DNA from: an uncultured Piscinibacter sp. | GTDB lineage: Bacteria; Pseudomonadota; Gammaproteobacteria; Burkholderiales; Burkholderiaceae_C | DNA length: 64,000 nucleotides | Reading direction: 5' to 3' | NCBI RefSeq assembly: GCF_937952055.1 | Contig: NZ_CALFYO010000002.1 | Location: 1 to 64,000 of the forward strand | Shown here: piece after piece, positions 25,214 to 33,809 of the stretch | Layout: every line of letters begins with the position of its first letter | How positions within the stretch are numbered: position 1 is the stretch's first letter | Program-made: the position numbers and the translations under genes | The notes under the pieces: generated by a model | What the model saw: the letters and a program-made list of their open reading frames with translations, nothing else | Databases searched by the model: none | Told to the model about the DNA's origin: nothing

Positions 25214-26278
25214 ATGAAGTACGGACGTTCCCTCGTCGACCTCGCCACCGAACTCGAGCGGCAGCTCGCGACGAAACAGGACATGATCGTTCCGACCCCG
25301 CTGATGCACCACATCACCAGCGAGAACGGCACGTCGGTCCTCAACATCGAAACGCACGACGGCGTGCGCACCTTCAGGACCACCGAGAACTGCCGCCGGC
25401 AACTCGCCGACCGCCTGAAGATCCCGTTCGCCTACTTCGAGCGCATGCGCACCGACCAGCCCGCGCTGCTGGATCGCAACATCGACACGTGGCTCCACGC
25501 GCAGCCCGAGCAGCGCATGGTGCGCACGCTCGACGGCAACGCGCGGGCGTTCCTGTCGGACCGCTACCGCCGGCTGGACAACTACGACCTGCTGGCGCAC
25601 GTCTACCCGATGCTGCGTGAACTGCCCGGCGCCCGCGTCGAATCCTGCGAGGTCACCGACAGCCGCATGTACCTGAAGGTCGTGACCTCCCGCGTCCAGT
25701 TCGAACTGGCGCCGGGCGACGTGGTGCACGCCGGCGTGGTGATCAGCAACTCCGAAACCGGCCAGGGCTCGCTCTCGGTGAGCCCACTGATCTTCCGGCT
25801 GCTGTGCCGCAATGGCCTCATCGCGGCCGACCAGTCCATGCGCAAGACCCACATCGGTCGCATGAGCGAGACCTCGCCCGACGAGGTCACCATCTTCAAG
25901 GACGACACGCTCGCCGCCGACGACGCCGCGTTCTTCCTGAAGGTCCGCGACACCGTGCAAGCGGCGGTGTCGCAGGCCACCTTCTCGCTGATCGCCGAGC
26001 GCATGCGCAAGACGATGGGCATCAAGCTGGTGGGCGACCCGGTCAAGAGCGTCGAGCGCCTGGCGGTGAAGTACCTGCTGCAGGAGCACGAGAAGGTCGG
26101 GGTGCTGCGCGCCCTCATCAAGGACGGCGACCTGACCGGCTTCGGCCTGGTCAATGCCGTCACCGGCTACGCGCAGGAACTCGACCTGTACGACCGCTCG
26201 ACCGAGTTGGAGGCCATCGGCGGCCGCATGCTCGAGCAGGGCGCGAAGGAGTGGAGCGAACTGGCCGAAGCCGTCTGA
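25214..26278 (+). CDS. DUF932 (phage/plasmid-like) protein
   Basis: 354 aa, typical of the DUF932 family common on conjugative plasmids, ICEs and phages. Recognisable blocks: RLKIPFAYFERMRTDQPAL, ARAFLSDRYRRLDNYDLLAH and RLLCRNGLIAADQSMRKTHI. The biochemical role is unknown; the family usually sits among DNA-processing and anti-restriction genes. ATG follows TTGGAGAT. A strong terminator follows at 26320, so this is a separate transcription unit. Confidence 0.85.
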   Translation: MKYGRSLVDLATELERQLATKQDMIVPTPLMHHITSENGTSVLNIETHDGVRTFRTTENCRRQLADRLKIPFAYFERMRTDQPALLDRNIDTWLHAQPEQRMVRTLDGNARAFLSDRYRRLDNYDLLAHVYPMLRELPGARVESCEVTDSRMYLKVVTSRVQFELAPGDVVHAGVVISNSETGQGSLSVSPLIFRLLCRNGLIAADQSMRKTHIGRMSETSPDEVTIFKDDTLAADDAAFFLKVRDTVQAAVSQATFSLIAERMRKTMGIKLVGDPVKSVERLAVKYLLQEHEKVGVLRALIKDGDLTGFGLVNAVTGYAQELDLYDRSTELEAIGGRMLEQGAKEWSELAEAV

Positions 26279-26319
26279 GCTGAATCGAACGACCCTGGGC
26301 GGTCGTCATCACCCTGAAG

Positions 26320-26348
26320 GGGCGCCGCAACCGCGGCGCCCTTTTTTT
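26320..26348 (+). terminator. Strong intrinsic terminator after the DUF932 gene
   Basis: 9-bp perfect stem GGGCGCCGC / GCGGCGCCC with an AACC loop, followed by seven Ts (26342-26348). It closes the 25214 unit. Confidence 0.9.
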
Positions 26349-26577
26349 CGCCTGCTTGCGACTTTCCCCCGTGCACAACCGCGCGCAGGGACATAAGCTT
26401 CCGAGTTCGGGGTAGGTTCGTCGGCATGCCGACCACCCACAGCATCGCTCCGTGTCCCGTGCTCGCCATAGGCGACGACCCCCGCGAAATCCAGTAGCAT
26501 CCGACGGTTGCGGGGAGGGACAAGAACAAGGATCGGCGAATGCCAATTTATTTGGCCTTCGTTTGCACTTGGCGGCG

Positions 26578-27471
26578 ATGAATGATGACTCCGCACGCAA
26601 GTTTCCCGCTCATCCCGTTGGGCTAGGTATGGCAGCCGAACACCCAGAAGAAGATCGGCACCGAGCCCTCGCTGCCTTCATCGAGACGATGCTGGACCGG
26701 CACGGAGTGCCCGAGCGCCAACGGTTTCGCGCCCTCGAAGCTGCCCTGGGCATGTCGTACACCCAGGTGCGCCGGCGCATGCTGGGCGAGGCCCCCTGGT
26801 CCATCGAGGAGATCAGGAAACTCGCCAGTCACTTCCACGAACCGCTGATCCCGATCATGTCGGCCCTGGCCGATGTACCCGGGATCCCGGCCACGCTGCC
26901 CTTCGCCGGCGCCGCCCTGCCCTGCACGATCTGGCCCGTCGGCGAGCCGCTTGCAGGACGCATCGGGCCGATGGTCGCGATGCACGACGAGACCACGGAT
27001 CAATGGACCGTCGCGTCAGCGTCCGAGGTCGCCGACAGCCCCAGCTACGAACTCGCACGACTGCTGTTCGAGCGCTCGCCTCCCAGGCGGGTCGCCGTTC
27101 TCGATGACGACAGCGACTCGGCCCAGTCGATCGTCGACTTCCTCGGTGCCAAGGGGATGGACGCGCAGCCGTTCAACTGCGCCGGCGATTTGCTGGCCGC
27201 GATGGAGTCCGAGCCCTTCGAGGGCTTCGTCGTGGACTGGCTGCTGGGTGACACCACCGCCAAGGACCTGCTCTCGAAGATTCGCGCCCGCGTTCCGTCG
27301 GGGCCGGTGGTCATCCTCACCGGGCAGATCGCGACGGGCATTGCCACCGAGGAGGAACTCGCCATGGTCGGCGCCTCCTACCGTGCCTTGCTCTACGAGA
27401 AGCCCACACGCCCGCTGACGATCTTCAATGCCCTGCAGGTGGGGTTCACCCCCGAAGCGCCGGCCGCCTGA
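26578..27471 (+). CDS. BetR-like HTH protein with C-terminal response-regulator receiver
   Basis: 297 aa. N-terminal BetR-type DNA-binding domain (about 28-95: RALEAALGMSYTQVRRRMLG, WSIEEIRKLASHF), then a linker and a receiver domain (170-290). The phosphoacceptor D220 (FVVDWLLGD), Thr in VVILTGQ and K275 (YEKPTRP) are intact. Receiver last and DNA-binding first is the reverse of the usual order. It lies just upstream of the flhD-like promoter on the same strand. The hybrid kinase at 14220 is the only kinase in view and may phosphorylate it. Confidence 0.75.
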   Translation: MNDDSARKFPAHPVGLGMAAEHPEEDRHRALAAFIETMLDRHGVPERQRFRALEAALGMSYTQVRRRMLGEAPWSIEEIRKLASHFHEPLIPIMSALADVPGIPATLPFAGAALPCTIWPVGEPLAGRIGPMVAMHDETTDQWTVASASEVADSPSYELARLLFERSPPRRVAVLDDDSDSAQSIVDFLGAKGMDAQPFNCAGDLLAAMESEPFEGFVVDWLLGDTTAKDLLSKIRARVPSGPVVILTGQIATGIATEEELAMVGASYRALLYEKPTRPLTIFNALQVGFTPEAPAA

Positions 27472-27658
27472 GGGCGCTGCAACTGGCATTCGTCAGACGC
27501 TGGGGACAAGCGGCCCGCACCGGCTTGCGGCGATTCCTGGCCCACCACTGAAGGACGATCCATTTGGCGAATTGCGCGCACTCACAAAATGATACTGACG
27601 CAATACGCACTAACTAATTTACTTCCAGCGCCGTCTAGTCTGTTCAGAAAGTACATGT

Positions 27659-27674
27659 AACGCTAATATGCGTT
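27659..27674. promoter_or_regulatory. Palindromic candidate operator at the flhD-like promoter
   Basis: AACGC-TAATAT-GCGTT, a perfect inverted repeat that overlaps the first bases of the -35 element at 27673. The palindrome TACATGTA (27652-27659) is directly upstream. A regulator bound here, such as the AcaB-like or BetR-like protein, could act on the promoter. Confidence 0.5.
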
Positions 27675-27702
27675 GACACCCTGCGCCAAGAATCGGTAAT
27701 CT
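27673..27702 (+). promoter_or_regulatory. Sigma70-type promoter for the flhD/flhC-like operon
   Basis: Consensus -35 TTGACA at 27673-27678, 18-bp spacer and TAATCT at 27697-27702. It lies in the only clearly AT-rich intergenic stretch (about 27560-27700) in this part of the window and gives a leader of about 90 nt before 27799. No copy of the 40-bp box is present here. Confidence 0.65.
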
Positions 27703-27798
27703 TTCGCTCAAGTCGCCGCGGCACCGCCGCCTCGACTTGACGCCGGGTCCGCATGCCGTCCCGCGTCGACCAGCCACAAGGCAGACCGGGACGTAACC

Positions 27799-28110
27799 AT
27801 GGACCATGCAACTTCGCTCTCGCAGGTTCAGCGAGCGAACCTGAACCTTCTTCTGCTGATGCGCGATGCCGCGATGCGCGACATGGGCGACGCCGTCTGC
27901 AGCTTCGGGCTCGCGCGACAAGACTTCGCCGCCATCGTGAGCCGCGCGCCGGACGAGTTGCTCAGCTTCGTCTGCGGCATCGGCGACCAGGCGCTCTTCC
28001 TGCCTCGAAGCGACCTCTCCTCGCTGCTCGCACTCCCCCCTGCGATCGCCCCGGCCATCGCCTCGGCTCGTTCAGCCACCGCGCGGGCCACGCGAGTCGC
28101 CGACGCCTGA
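27799..28110 (+). CDS. FlhD-like subunit of an FlhDC/SetCD/AcaCD-type activator
   Basis: 103 aa. The N-terminal half aligns by eye with FlhD: QRANLNLLLLMRDAAMRDMG followed by DAVCSFGLARQDFAAIV and PDELLSFV, the dimer-forming helices and recognition region. FlhD-type proteins do not act alone but form a complex with FlhC-type proteins. SetD and AcaD play this role in SXT and IncC elements. The FlhC-like gene follows by 20 bp. Its targets are probably the transfer operons preceded by the 40-bp box. Confidence 0.75.
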   Translation: MDHATSLSQVQRANLNLLLLMRDAAMRDMGDAVCSFGLARQDFAAIVSRAPDELLSFVCGIGDQALFLPRSDLSSLLALPPAIAPAIASARSATARATRVADA

Positions 28111-28130
28111 GTGCGTCACAGCGGTGACAC

Positions 28131-29258
28131 GTGGGCAGCCCGTTTTCGTCGTACAGCCTGCGTGCGCTGGAGACGGCGCGCCAGTGCGTGATGCTGGGCG
28201 CGCGCCTGCGCACCATCGCCCACCTCACCGGTCTCACGCCGGGGTACATCGAACGAGCCGTCTATTGCGAGCGATATCCGGCGCCGATCGGCCGACCGCA
28301 GTATTCGGAGGACTTCTTCTTCAAGACCACCAGGCGCCTGCAGGCCGAGGCCTGCTTCCTCGCGACCCATTACCGCCGGCTGACCAGTGAAGGCTTCCTG
28401 CCGGCGGACGCGCTGATCGCCGCGTTCCGGCACCACCGCGCCACGCAGCCCGAGTCCATCCTTGGGTTCGACCAGGCCTTCTTCCTGATCTCCAGGCTCG
28501 ACGGCATCTGGGCGGCGACGAAATGCGGGCTCTCGTTCGTCGAGTGCCTGAACTGCCGCAGCCCCTACCTCGCACCCCATGGGATGCCCCAGCGCGACAG
28601 TTGCCCGGTCTGTCGAACCGACTGGCGGCTGAAGTCGGGTGCTCGCGCTCGTGTCCGCAGGCCGCCCCCGCCTGGGCTGGCAGTTGCTCCATCGAAGCCG
28701 CACCGGCCCAGGCAGGACCCGCCATGGCAACTGGACCTGGACATCGCACATGTTCGCCTGCTGGACCGGCTGCACCAGTTGGGCGCTGGCGACAGGATCT
28801 GCGCGGTGCTGGCCGAAGAGCCGCGCGCGCGACTGTTCCGCGCTCCGCGTGGGCGGCGCACCGTCACGAGCGCCTTCATCACGCGACCTATGCCGCTGGC
28901 CTCCTGGTCCGCGAAGACCGAAGTCACCCACCGTGTGCAATACGCGGTCTTCGCGTTCCACTTCAGGCGGCTCGTTCGATTGGACGTCACGCCCACCGAA
29001 GCCATGTGCTCGGCCTTCGAGACCACGCGCCGCGCCTGCCGTGACTATCCGAAGCCCGTGACCTTCGACCGCTGCTTCGAAGTCGCCGCGCTGCTCGACG
29101 CCGTCTGGGGCGTGTCGGAGCAACAGCTCGAACTCCTGCAATGCGCATCCTGTGGCTCGCACTACCTGGTGAGCAAGGCCGAGCCGCACCCGATCGGCTG
29201 CCCCTTCTGCATGCTCATCCGGCGACACCGGACCCTGCTGCCTGCGATGGCCGCGTGA
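28131..29258 (+). CDS. Tandem FlhC-like activator (two FlhC domains in one protein)
   Basis: 375 aa, about twice the length of FlhC (about 190). Domain 1 (about 10-165) has MLGARLRTIAHLTGLTPGYI and Cys4 zinc residues C139, C142, C158, C161. Domain 2 (about 200-362) repeats the layout with C338, C341, C357, C360, an exact 199-residue offset. A Pro/Arg-rich linker joins them. FlhC gives DNA specificity to FlhD4C2; here one chain would supply both FlhC units. GTG start at 28131; ATG at 28191 would cut domain 1. It lies directly upstream of copy C of the box and traI. Confidence 0.75.
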   Translation: MGSPFSSYSLRALETARQCVMLGARLRTIAHLTGLTPGYIERAVYCERYPAPIGRPQYSEDFFFKTTRRLQAEACFLATHYRRLTSEGFLPADALIAAFRHHRATQPESILGFDQAFFLISRLDGIWAATKCGLSFVECLNCRSPYLAPHGMPQRDSCPVCRTDWRLKSGARARVRRPPPPGLAVAPSKPHRPRQDPPWQLDLDIAHVRLLDRLHQLGAGDRICAVLAEEPRARLFRAPRGRRTVTSAFITRPMPLASWSAKTEVTHRVQYAVFAFHFRRLVRLDVTPTEAMCSAFETTRRACRDYPKPVTFDRCFEVAALLDAVWGVSEQQLELLQCASCGSHYLVSKAEPHPIGCPFCMLIRRHRTLLPAMAA

Positions 29259-29293
29259 CCTGAGGACCCGATCCGCGCGAGGCGCGGACCGAC

Positions 29294-29333
29294 GGCGTGT
29301 TTCCGGGGGGAGTACGACCGGCCTTTCGAGTTG
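29294..29333 (+). promoter_or_regulatory. 40-bp box, copy C, upstream of traI
   Basis: Starts GGCGTGTTTC, has six Gs, and ends GGCCTTTCGAGTTG. It points at traI. The gap is 55 bp to the ATG at 29389 but only 22 bp to the ATG at 29356. Since most other copies lie 51-67 bp before their ATG, it favours the later start. Confidence 0.75.
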
Positions 29334-29388
29334 AAGCGCCCGCACCTTCCGCCACATGATCGTCGCCACTCATGACGTGGCGTGGACC

Positions 29389-31182
29389 ATGGGCCTGCTC
29401 AATCTCTTTCAAAGCCGCCAGCGGCTTCGCGGCGACCCCTCACCGCGAACCGAACCCGGCGGTCTCGCCGCGCCGCTCGCAAGCGCGGGACATCCCTCCG
29501 TTGACCCCGGCATCGGCGCCTCGACAGTCGATGAGTTGATCGCGTCCGAAGCCGAGTTCCTCCAGCGCTTCAAGTACTGCTACGGATGCGACGCCGAGAC
29601 CTTCGAACGCGACATCGTCGCGCCCATCCGGCGCTACGCCTCCTACGTCAACCTGCTGCCCGCGACAGCCGACAACTTCTTCTGCTCCGCAGGCGGGCTC
29701 TTTCGGCTTGGCCTGGAGGTGGCCTTCTACGCCCTGCAAGGCACCGACGCTCACATCGTCTCCGGCCGGGCCACCATCACCGTGCGCAAGGAACTCGAGC
29801 CGCGCTGGCGACAGGCGACTTTCCTTGCCGGCCTGTGCAGCGAATTGCACCGCACGCTCAGCCATGCCACGGTCACCGATGAGCAGGGCAACGAATGGCC
29901 CGCCTACCTGGTGCCCCTGACGGTTTGGCTCGAACGCCGCAAGGCGCGTCGCTTCTTCGTGCGCTGGATCGCCAATGCGCCGGATAGCCGCGGCCTGGGC
30001 CTGTTCGCACTCCCCTACATCGTGTCGCCGGAGGCGATGCAGCATCTCGCCGAAGCCAACCACGTCGTGGTGCCGCAAATGCTCGCCTCGATGACCGGCA
30101 TTCCGCTGCTGCACGAGCAGAGCATCCTGATCGAACTCGTCAAGCGGTCGGCAGCACTCGTCATCGACCGCGACCTCGCGGCCAGTGCGCATCGATACGG
30201 CAGGCCGATCCTTGGCGCGCACATCGAGCGCTACCTGCTGGATGCGATGCGCCACCTCGTTGCGGCCCATCCAGCCTGGTCGCCCAACACCGAGCGCTCG
30301 CGCATCTGGCTCGGCGCTGAGGGGCTCTTCATCGTCTGGCCCAACGCTGCCGCCGAGATCCGCAAGGTGCTCGAAGACGACGAGCTTCGTGGCATTCCCA
30401 AGGCGCCGGAGACGATCGTCGAGATCCTCACCGCTGCCGGGGTGCTCATCGCACCGCCTGAAGGTCAGGCGTGCTGGAGCATCCTGCCCCCCGGGAGCAC
30501 GGCGCCGCTCGAAGCGATCCGCCTGGCGTCGCCCGACATCCTCCTGACGGGGCAGACGAGGCCTGTCGATGCCCTGGCACAGCCGTTGATTGCGCGCGTG
30601 GCCACTGCCCCATCCCGCACCGCGGGCGCCACGAACGCCAACATCTCGGCTGTCCCGCCGCCAACGCCCCCCGCGTTGGCGACGCCACGGCCGGCGCCTG
30701 AGGACGTCGCCGGGCAGGCTGAACCACCCATGCCGCCACCGGACGCGCAAGGCGCACTCGACTTCGAGCCGTCGCCCGCGCCGCCGAGCGAAGCGGCCGC
30801 CCCGCCGGAGCCCATCCCGGCACAACCCGCGTCGGTCGCACCATCGCGGCGGTTCGCCCTGAAGGCACCGCTGCGCCTGGTCCCCCAGGTCCGCCAGGCG
30901 CTGCAGGACGCGATCGCGACGATGAACGCCGACGCGAGAACGGCGATCGCGGTCACCGTCGCTTCGGGCGTCTTCGTGCCGCTGTCGCACTTCAAGGCCA
31001 GCAGCATCGACGTGAGCGTTGCCCTGCGCGCCCTGGTCGACGTGGACATGCTCGTCGGCACCAAGGACCGTCGGCCCAGGACCTACCAGTACGACATCGG
31101 CGGCCAGGAGCAGGCGGGCGTGATCGTGAAGCCAGCTCACATCGAGGGCCTCAACCCGACCGACTTCCACACACCCACCTGA
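29389..31182 (+). CDS. traI: TraI_2-domain MobH-type relaxase-like protein
   Basis: 597 aa. N-terminal TraI_2 domain (about 40-330) and C-terminal TraI_2_C domain (about 480-590), separated by a Pro/Ala-rich linker. The layout and the position before traD fit the MobH relaxase that nicks oriT. However, where SXT-type TraI has a run of histidines this protein reads LPATADNFFCSAGGLFRLGL, and where it has an HD pair it reads GLCSELHRTLSHATVTD, so canonical metal ligands are missing. Start 29389 (MGLLNLFQ) is chosen from box distance and family starts; 29356 is the alternative. No good ribosome site for either. Confidence 0.8.
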   Translation: MGLLNLFQSRQRLRGDPSPRTEPGGLAAPLASAGHPSVDPGIGASTVDELIASEAEFLQRFKYCYGCDAETFERDIVAPIRRYASYVNLLPATADNFFCSAGGLFRLGLEVAFYALQGTDAHIVSGRATITVRKELEPRWRQATFLAGLCSELHRTLSHATVTDEQGNEWPAYLVPLTVWLERRKARRFFVRWIANAPDSRGLGLFALPYIVSPEAMQHLAEANHVVVPQMLASMTGIPLLHEQSILIELVKRSAALVIDRDLAASAHRYGRPILGAHIERYLLDAMRHLVAAHPAWSPNTERSRIWLGAEGLFIVWPNAAAEIRKVLEDDELRGIPKAPETIVEILTAAGVLIAPPEGQACWSILPPGSTAPLEAIRLASPDILLTGQTRPVDALAQPLIARVATAPSRTAGATNANISAVPPPTPPALATPRPAPEDVAGQAEPPMPPPDAQGALDFEPSPAPPSEAAAPPEPIPAQPASVAPSRRFALKAPLRLVPQVRQALQDAIATMNADARTAIAVTVASGVFVPLSHFKASSIDVSVALRALVDVDMLVGTKDRRPRTYQYDIGGQEQAGVIVKPAHIEGLNPTDFHTPT

Positions 31183-31191
31183 GGTGACGCC

Positions 31192-33102
31192 ATGCTTGTC
31201 CGGCCCTATGAGATGCCGTGGCGGCCCGCCTACGAGGCCTGGGCTGCCGCGGCCTGGCTGCTCGGCCTTCTGTACTTCGTCTACATCACTGGCTCACGGG
31301 CGCTGTTCACACCGTTCGCTCTGACGCTCTCGGCCTTCGCGATGCTGATGATGATCGTGCGCGCCCGTCAGGCAACGCGGGTCCTGACGGTGCGGGCCTC
31401 GCTGTCCGGACGGGCGATGCAGGTCATCACCACACGACGCCTCGGCCAACTCACGCCCGATCCGGGCATGGTGTTTCTCGGCTTCGGCTTCGAGTGGCAG
31501 CCGCTGCACTCCCAGCGCCTCTACGAACTGGCCAAGATCGACTACAAGGAGTACACGCTGCCGCCCTCCCTGCTCTCGCTGCTGGGCTACACCGTCGATC
31601 CGCAGCCCGATGCGGAGATCGGTATGCCCTTCATCCACGGCGTCGAGCCCAAGGAACAGCCGCTGTACCGGCCGCTGCAGAACTTCGAAGGTGGCACCCT
31701 GCTGGTGGGCACCACCCAGGCGGGCAAGGGCGTCGCACTGGCCACTCTGCTGACCCAGGCCATCAAGCGCGGCGACGTCGTCGTGTTCATCGACCCCAAG
31801 AACAGCCGCCGCCTCAAGCGCGTCGTCCAGCGCGCGTGCGAGGACTACCGCCAGCCCGACACCTTCCTCGAGTTCCACCCGGCCTTCCCGGAAGTCGGTG
31901 TTCGCCTCGACTTCACCTTCAACTGGCAGAAGCCCACCGAGATCGCGAGCCGCCTTCAATCCATCATGCCGGCCGACAAGGACGGGACCTTCAGCGCCTT
32001 TGGGTGGGACGCCGTCAACGTCGTGGTTCAGGGGTTGGTCAGCCTGGAAGACCGGCCCAATCTGGTCAAGCTCATCAAGTACGTCGCTGGCGGCGTGGAG
32101 CCCGTGCTGGAGGCCTCCCTCACGCACTTCTTCGATCGCATCCTGCCGCGGGGCTGGCGCGACTCGGTCGAGATGCGAAAGCTGCTGCAGGAGGCGAGCC
32201 GCGGGCAGATCCGACGGCCCTCCGAGGTCACCAGCACCCAGCTGATCGCCTACGTCACCTACTACGAGCAGCAGGTCCCGCAGAACCAGCACGAGCGCGT
32301 GATCGACGACCAGATCCGCGTGTTCCGCCACAACCGCGAGCACTACCAGAAGATCACGGCCAGCCTGCTGCCCATCCTGTCCATGCTCACCTCGGGCGAT
32401 CTCGGAAAGAGCCTGTCCCCGGATCCCTTCGACCTCGATGACACGCGGCCGATCATGAACTTCGAGAAGATCGAGCGCGGCCGCCATGTGCTGTACATGT
32501 GCCTAGATTCGCTGCCCGATCCGTCCGTGGCGTCCGCAATCGGCGCCCTGGCCCTGGCGGACATGGCCGCGCGGGCCGGCATGCGCTACAACCTGGACAT
32601 CCAGGGCCGCATCACGCTGGTGGTCGACGAGGTCTCCAACGTCATCAACAAGCCCCTGATTGAGATCCTGAACAAGGGTGCCGAAGGCGGCATCCACTCG
32701 ATCTGCGCGATGCAGACGCTGGCCGACCTGGCCAACCGCCTGGGCTCGGAGGATGCTGCCCGCATGGCGCTGGGCAACCTCAACAATCTCTTCGCCCTGC
32801 GCACGAAGGATCGGCCGACACAGGACTTCGTGGTCGAGACCTTCGGCAAGACCGGCATCCACACCATGCGCGTGGGCCGCAACCTCGGTGCCGACACGCA
32901 CCTCGGTGACTGGAGCAGCGGTCGATCGGTCCAGATCACCGACGCGATGGAAGAGCGCATTCCCGCGGACATGCTGGGCAAGCTGCCCAACCTGCAGTAC
33001 TTCGCCCAGGTGTCGGGCGGCCGGCTCATCAAAGGCCGCTTCCCGATCCTGAACCCCGACTTCGACCGCGCCGCTGCGCGCACCACAGGGGCGCAGCCAT
33101 GA
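31192..33102 (+). CDS. traD: Type IV coupling protein TraD (SXT type)
   Basis: 636 aa. Two N-terminal membrane helices (about 17-60) anchor a cytoplasmic AAA+/FtsK-like ATPase. Walker A is VGTTQAGKGVALATLL (about residue 172) and Walker B LVVDEVSNV (about 475). It links the relaxosome to the secretion channel and pumps DNA. It starts 9 bp after traI, and its stop overlaps the next gene. Confidence 0.9.
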   Translation: MLVRPYEMPWRPAYEAWAAAAWLLGLLYFVYITGSRALFTPFALTLSAFAMLMMIVRARQATRVLTVRASLSGRAMQVITTRRLGQLTPDPGMVFLGFGFEWQPLHSQRLYELAKIDYKEYTLPPSLLSLLGYTVDPQPDAEIGMPFIHGVEPKEQPLYRPLQNFEGGTLLVGTTQAGKGVALATLLTQAIKRGDVVVFIDPKNSRRLKRVVQRACEDYRQPDTFLEFHPAFPEVGVRLDFTFNWQKPTEIASRLQSIMPADKDGTFSAFGWDAVNVVVQGLVSLEDRPNLVKLIKYVAGGVEPVLEASLTHFFDRILPRGWRDSVEMRKLLQEASRGQIRRPSEVTSTQLIAYVTYYEQQVPQNQHERVIDDQIRVFRHNREHYQKITASLLPILSMLTSGDLGKSLSPDPFDLDDTRPIMNFEKIERGRHVLYMCLDSLPDPSVASAIGALALADMAARAGMRYNLDIQGRITLVVDEVSNVINKPLIEILNKGAEGGIHSICAMQTLADLANRLGSEDAARMALGNLNNLFALRTKDRPTQDFVVETFGKTGIHTMRVGRNLGADTHLGDWSSGRSVQITDAMEERIPADMLGKLPNLQYFAQVSGGRLIKGRFPILNPDFDRAAARTTGAQP

Positions 33103-33722
33103 TCCGCATCGTCTGGATCGCGGCCCTGGGCTGCGTGCTCGCACTGGTGCTCTACATCCCTTCGGCCGTGCCGCCGGATCGCCTGATGCAGACCGTCAGG
33201 GCCGAGCATGAACTCAACACGACGCTCTGGGGCAGTGCGGCCGCAGACCGGATCCTCGAGCGCATGCTGTCATTCCAGGCGAATGGCGTGAACGTCTCTT
33301 CTCCGCCACCCGAAACGGTGCAGGTAGCCGGCCCCGGAATCAACACTGCCATGGCCGCCGAATTCGGACAGATGAGCACGCGCCTGTTCGCATCGCCCTA
33401 CTTCAAATCCGTCGACGCCCTCTTCACACTGGCCACGCTGCGCGCCGCAACACTGCTGCACGTGCTGCCGCTGCTGCTGGTGTTCATGGGCGTGTGCGCC
33501 ATCGACGGCTTCGCGGTGCGCAGCGTTCGGGCCCGCGAGTTCGCGGACCACAGCGCCGAGCTCTATACCTTGAGCGCCACGACGGGGATCGCCTTGCTCT
33601 CGCTCGTGCTCGTCGCCCTGTTTCTGCCGTTCGCCGTGAGTCCGCTGTACACGATCGGCGCGCTCCTGCTCATGCTCTTCATGCTGAGCCGCGCGATCGC
33701 GAACTACCACCTGATTCGCTGA
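33099..33722 (+). CDS. DUF4400 inner-membrane protein (SXT TraJ-like)
   Basis: 207 aa with an N-terminal helix, an extracytoplasmic loop (about 25-110) and two to three C-terminal helices. It corresponds to the DUF4400 protein that follows traD in SXT-like and other ICEs. Role in transfer unknown, probably assisting the coupling protein. A hairpin at 33746-33771 just after the stop appears to end the traI-traD unit. Confidence 0.8.
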   Translation: MIRIVWIAALGCVLALVLYIPSAVPPDRLMQTVRAEHELNTTLWGSAAADRILERMLSFQANGVNVSSPPPETVQVAGPGINTAMAAEFGQMSTRLFASPYFKSVDALFTLATLRAATLLHVLPLLLVFMGVCAIDGFAVRSVRAREFADHSAELYTLSATTGIALLSLVLVALFLPFAVSPLYTIGALLLMLFMLSRAIANYHLIR

Positions 33723-33745
33723 ATCGCGCATAGCGATCCGAACAC

Positions 33746-33776
33746 AGCGGCCCGCCCTCGTGCGGGCCGCTTCGTT
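33746..33776 (+). terminator. Hairpin terminator between the traI-traD unit and the long tra operon
   Basis: 10-bp perfect stem AGCGGCCCGC / GCGGGCCGCT with a CCTCGT loop, then TCGTTTG. The T-tract is imperfect. Copy D of the box restarts transcription 35 bp later, supporting a real operon boundary. Confidence 0.65.
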
Positions 33777-33809
33777 TGCGCACATTGGGTGTCGAGAGAC
33801 CGAATCGAC

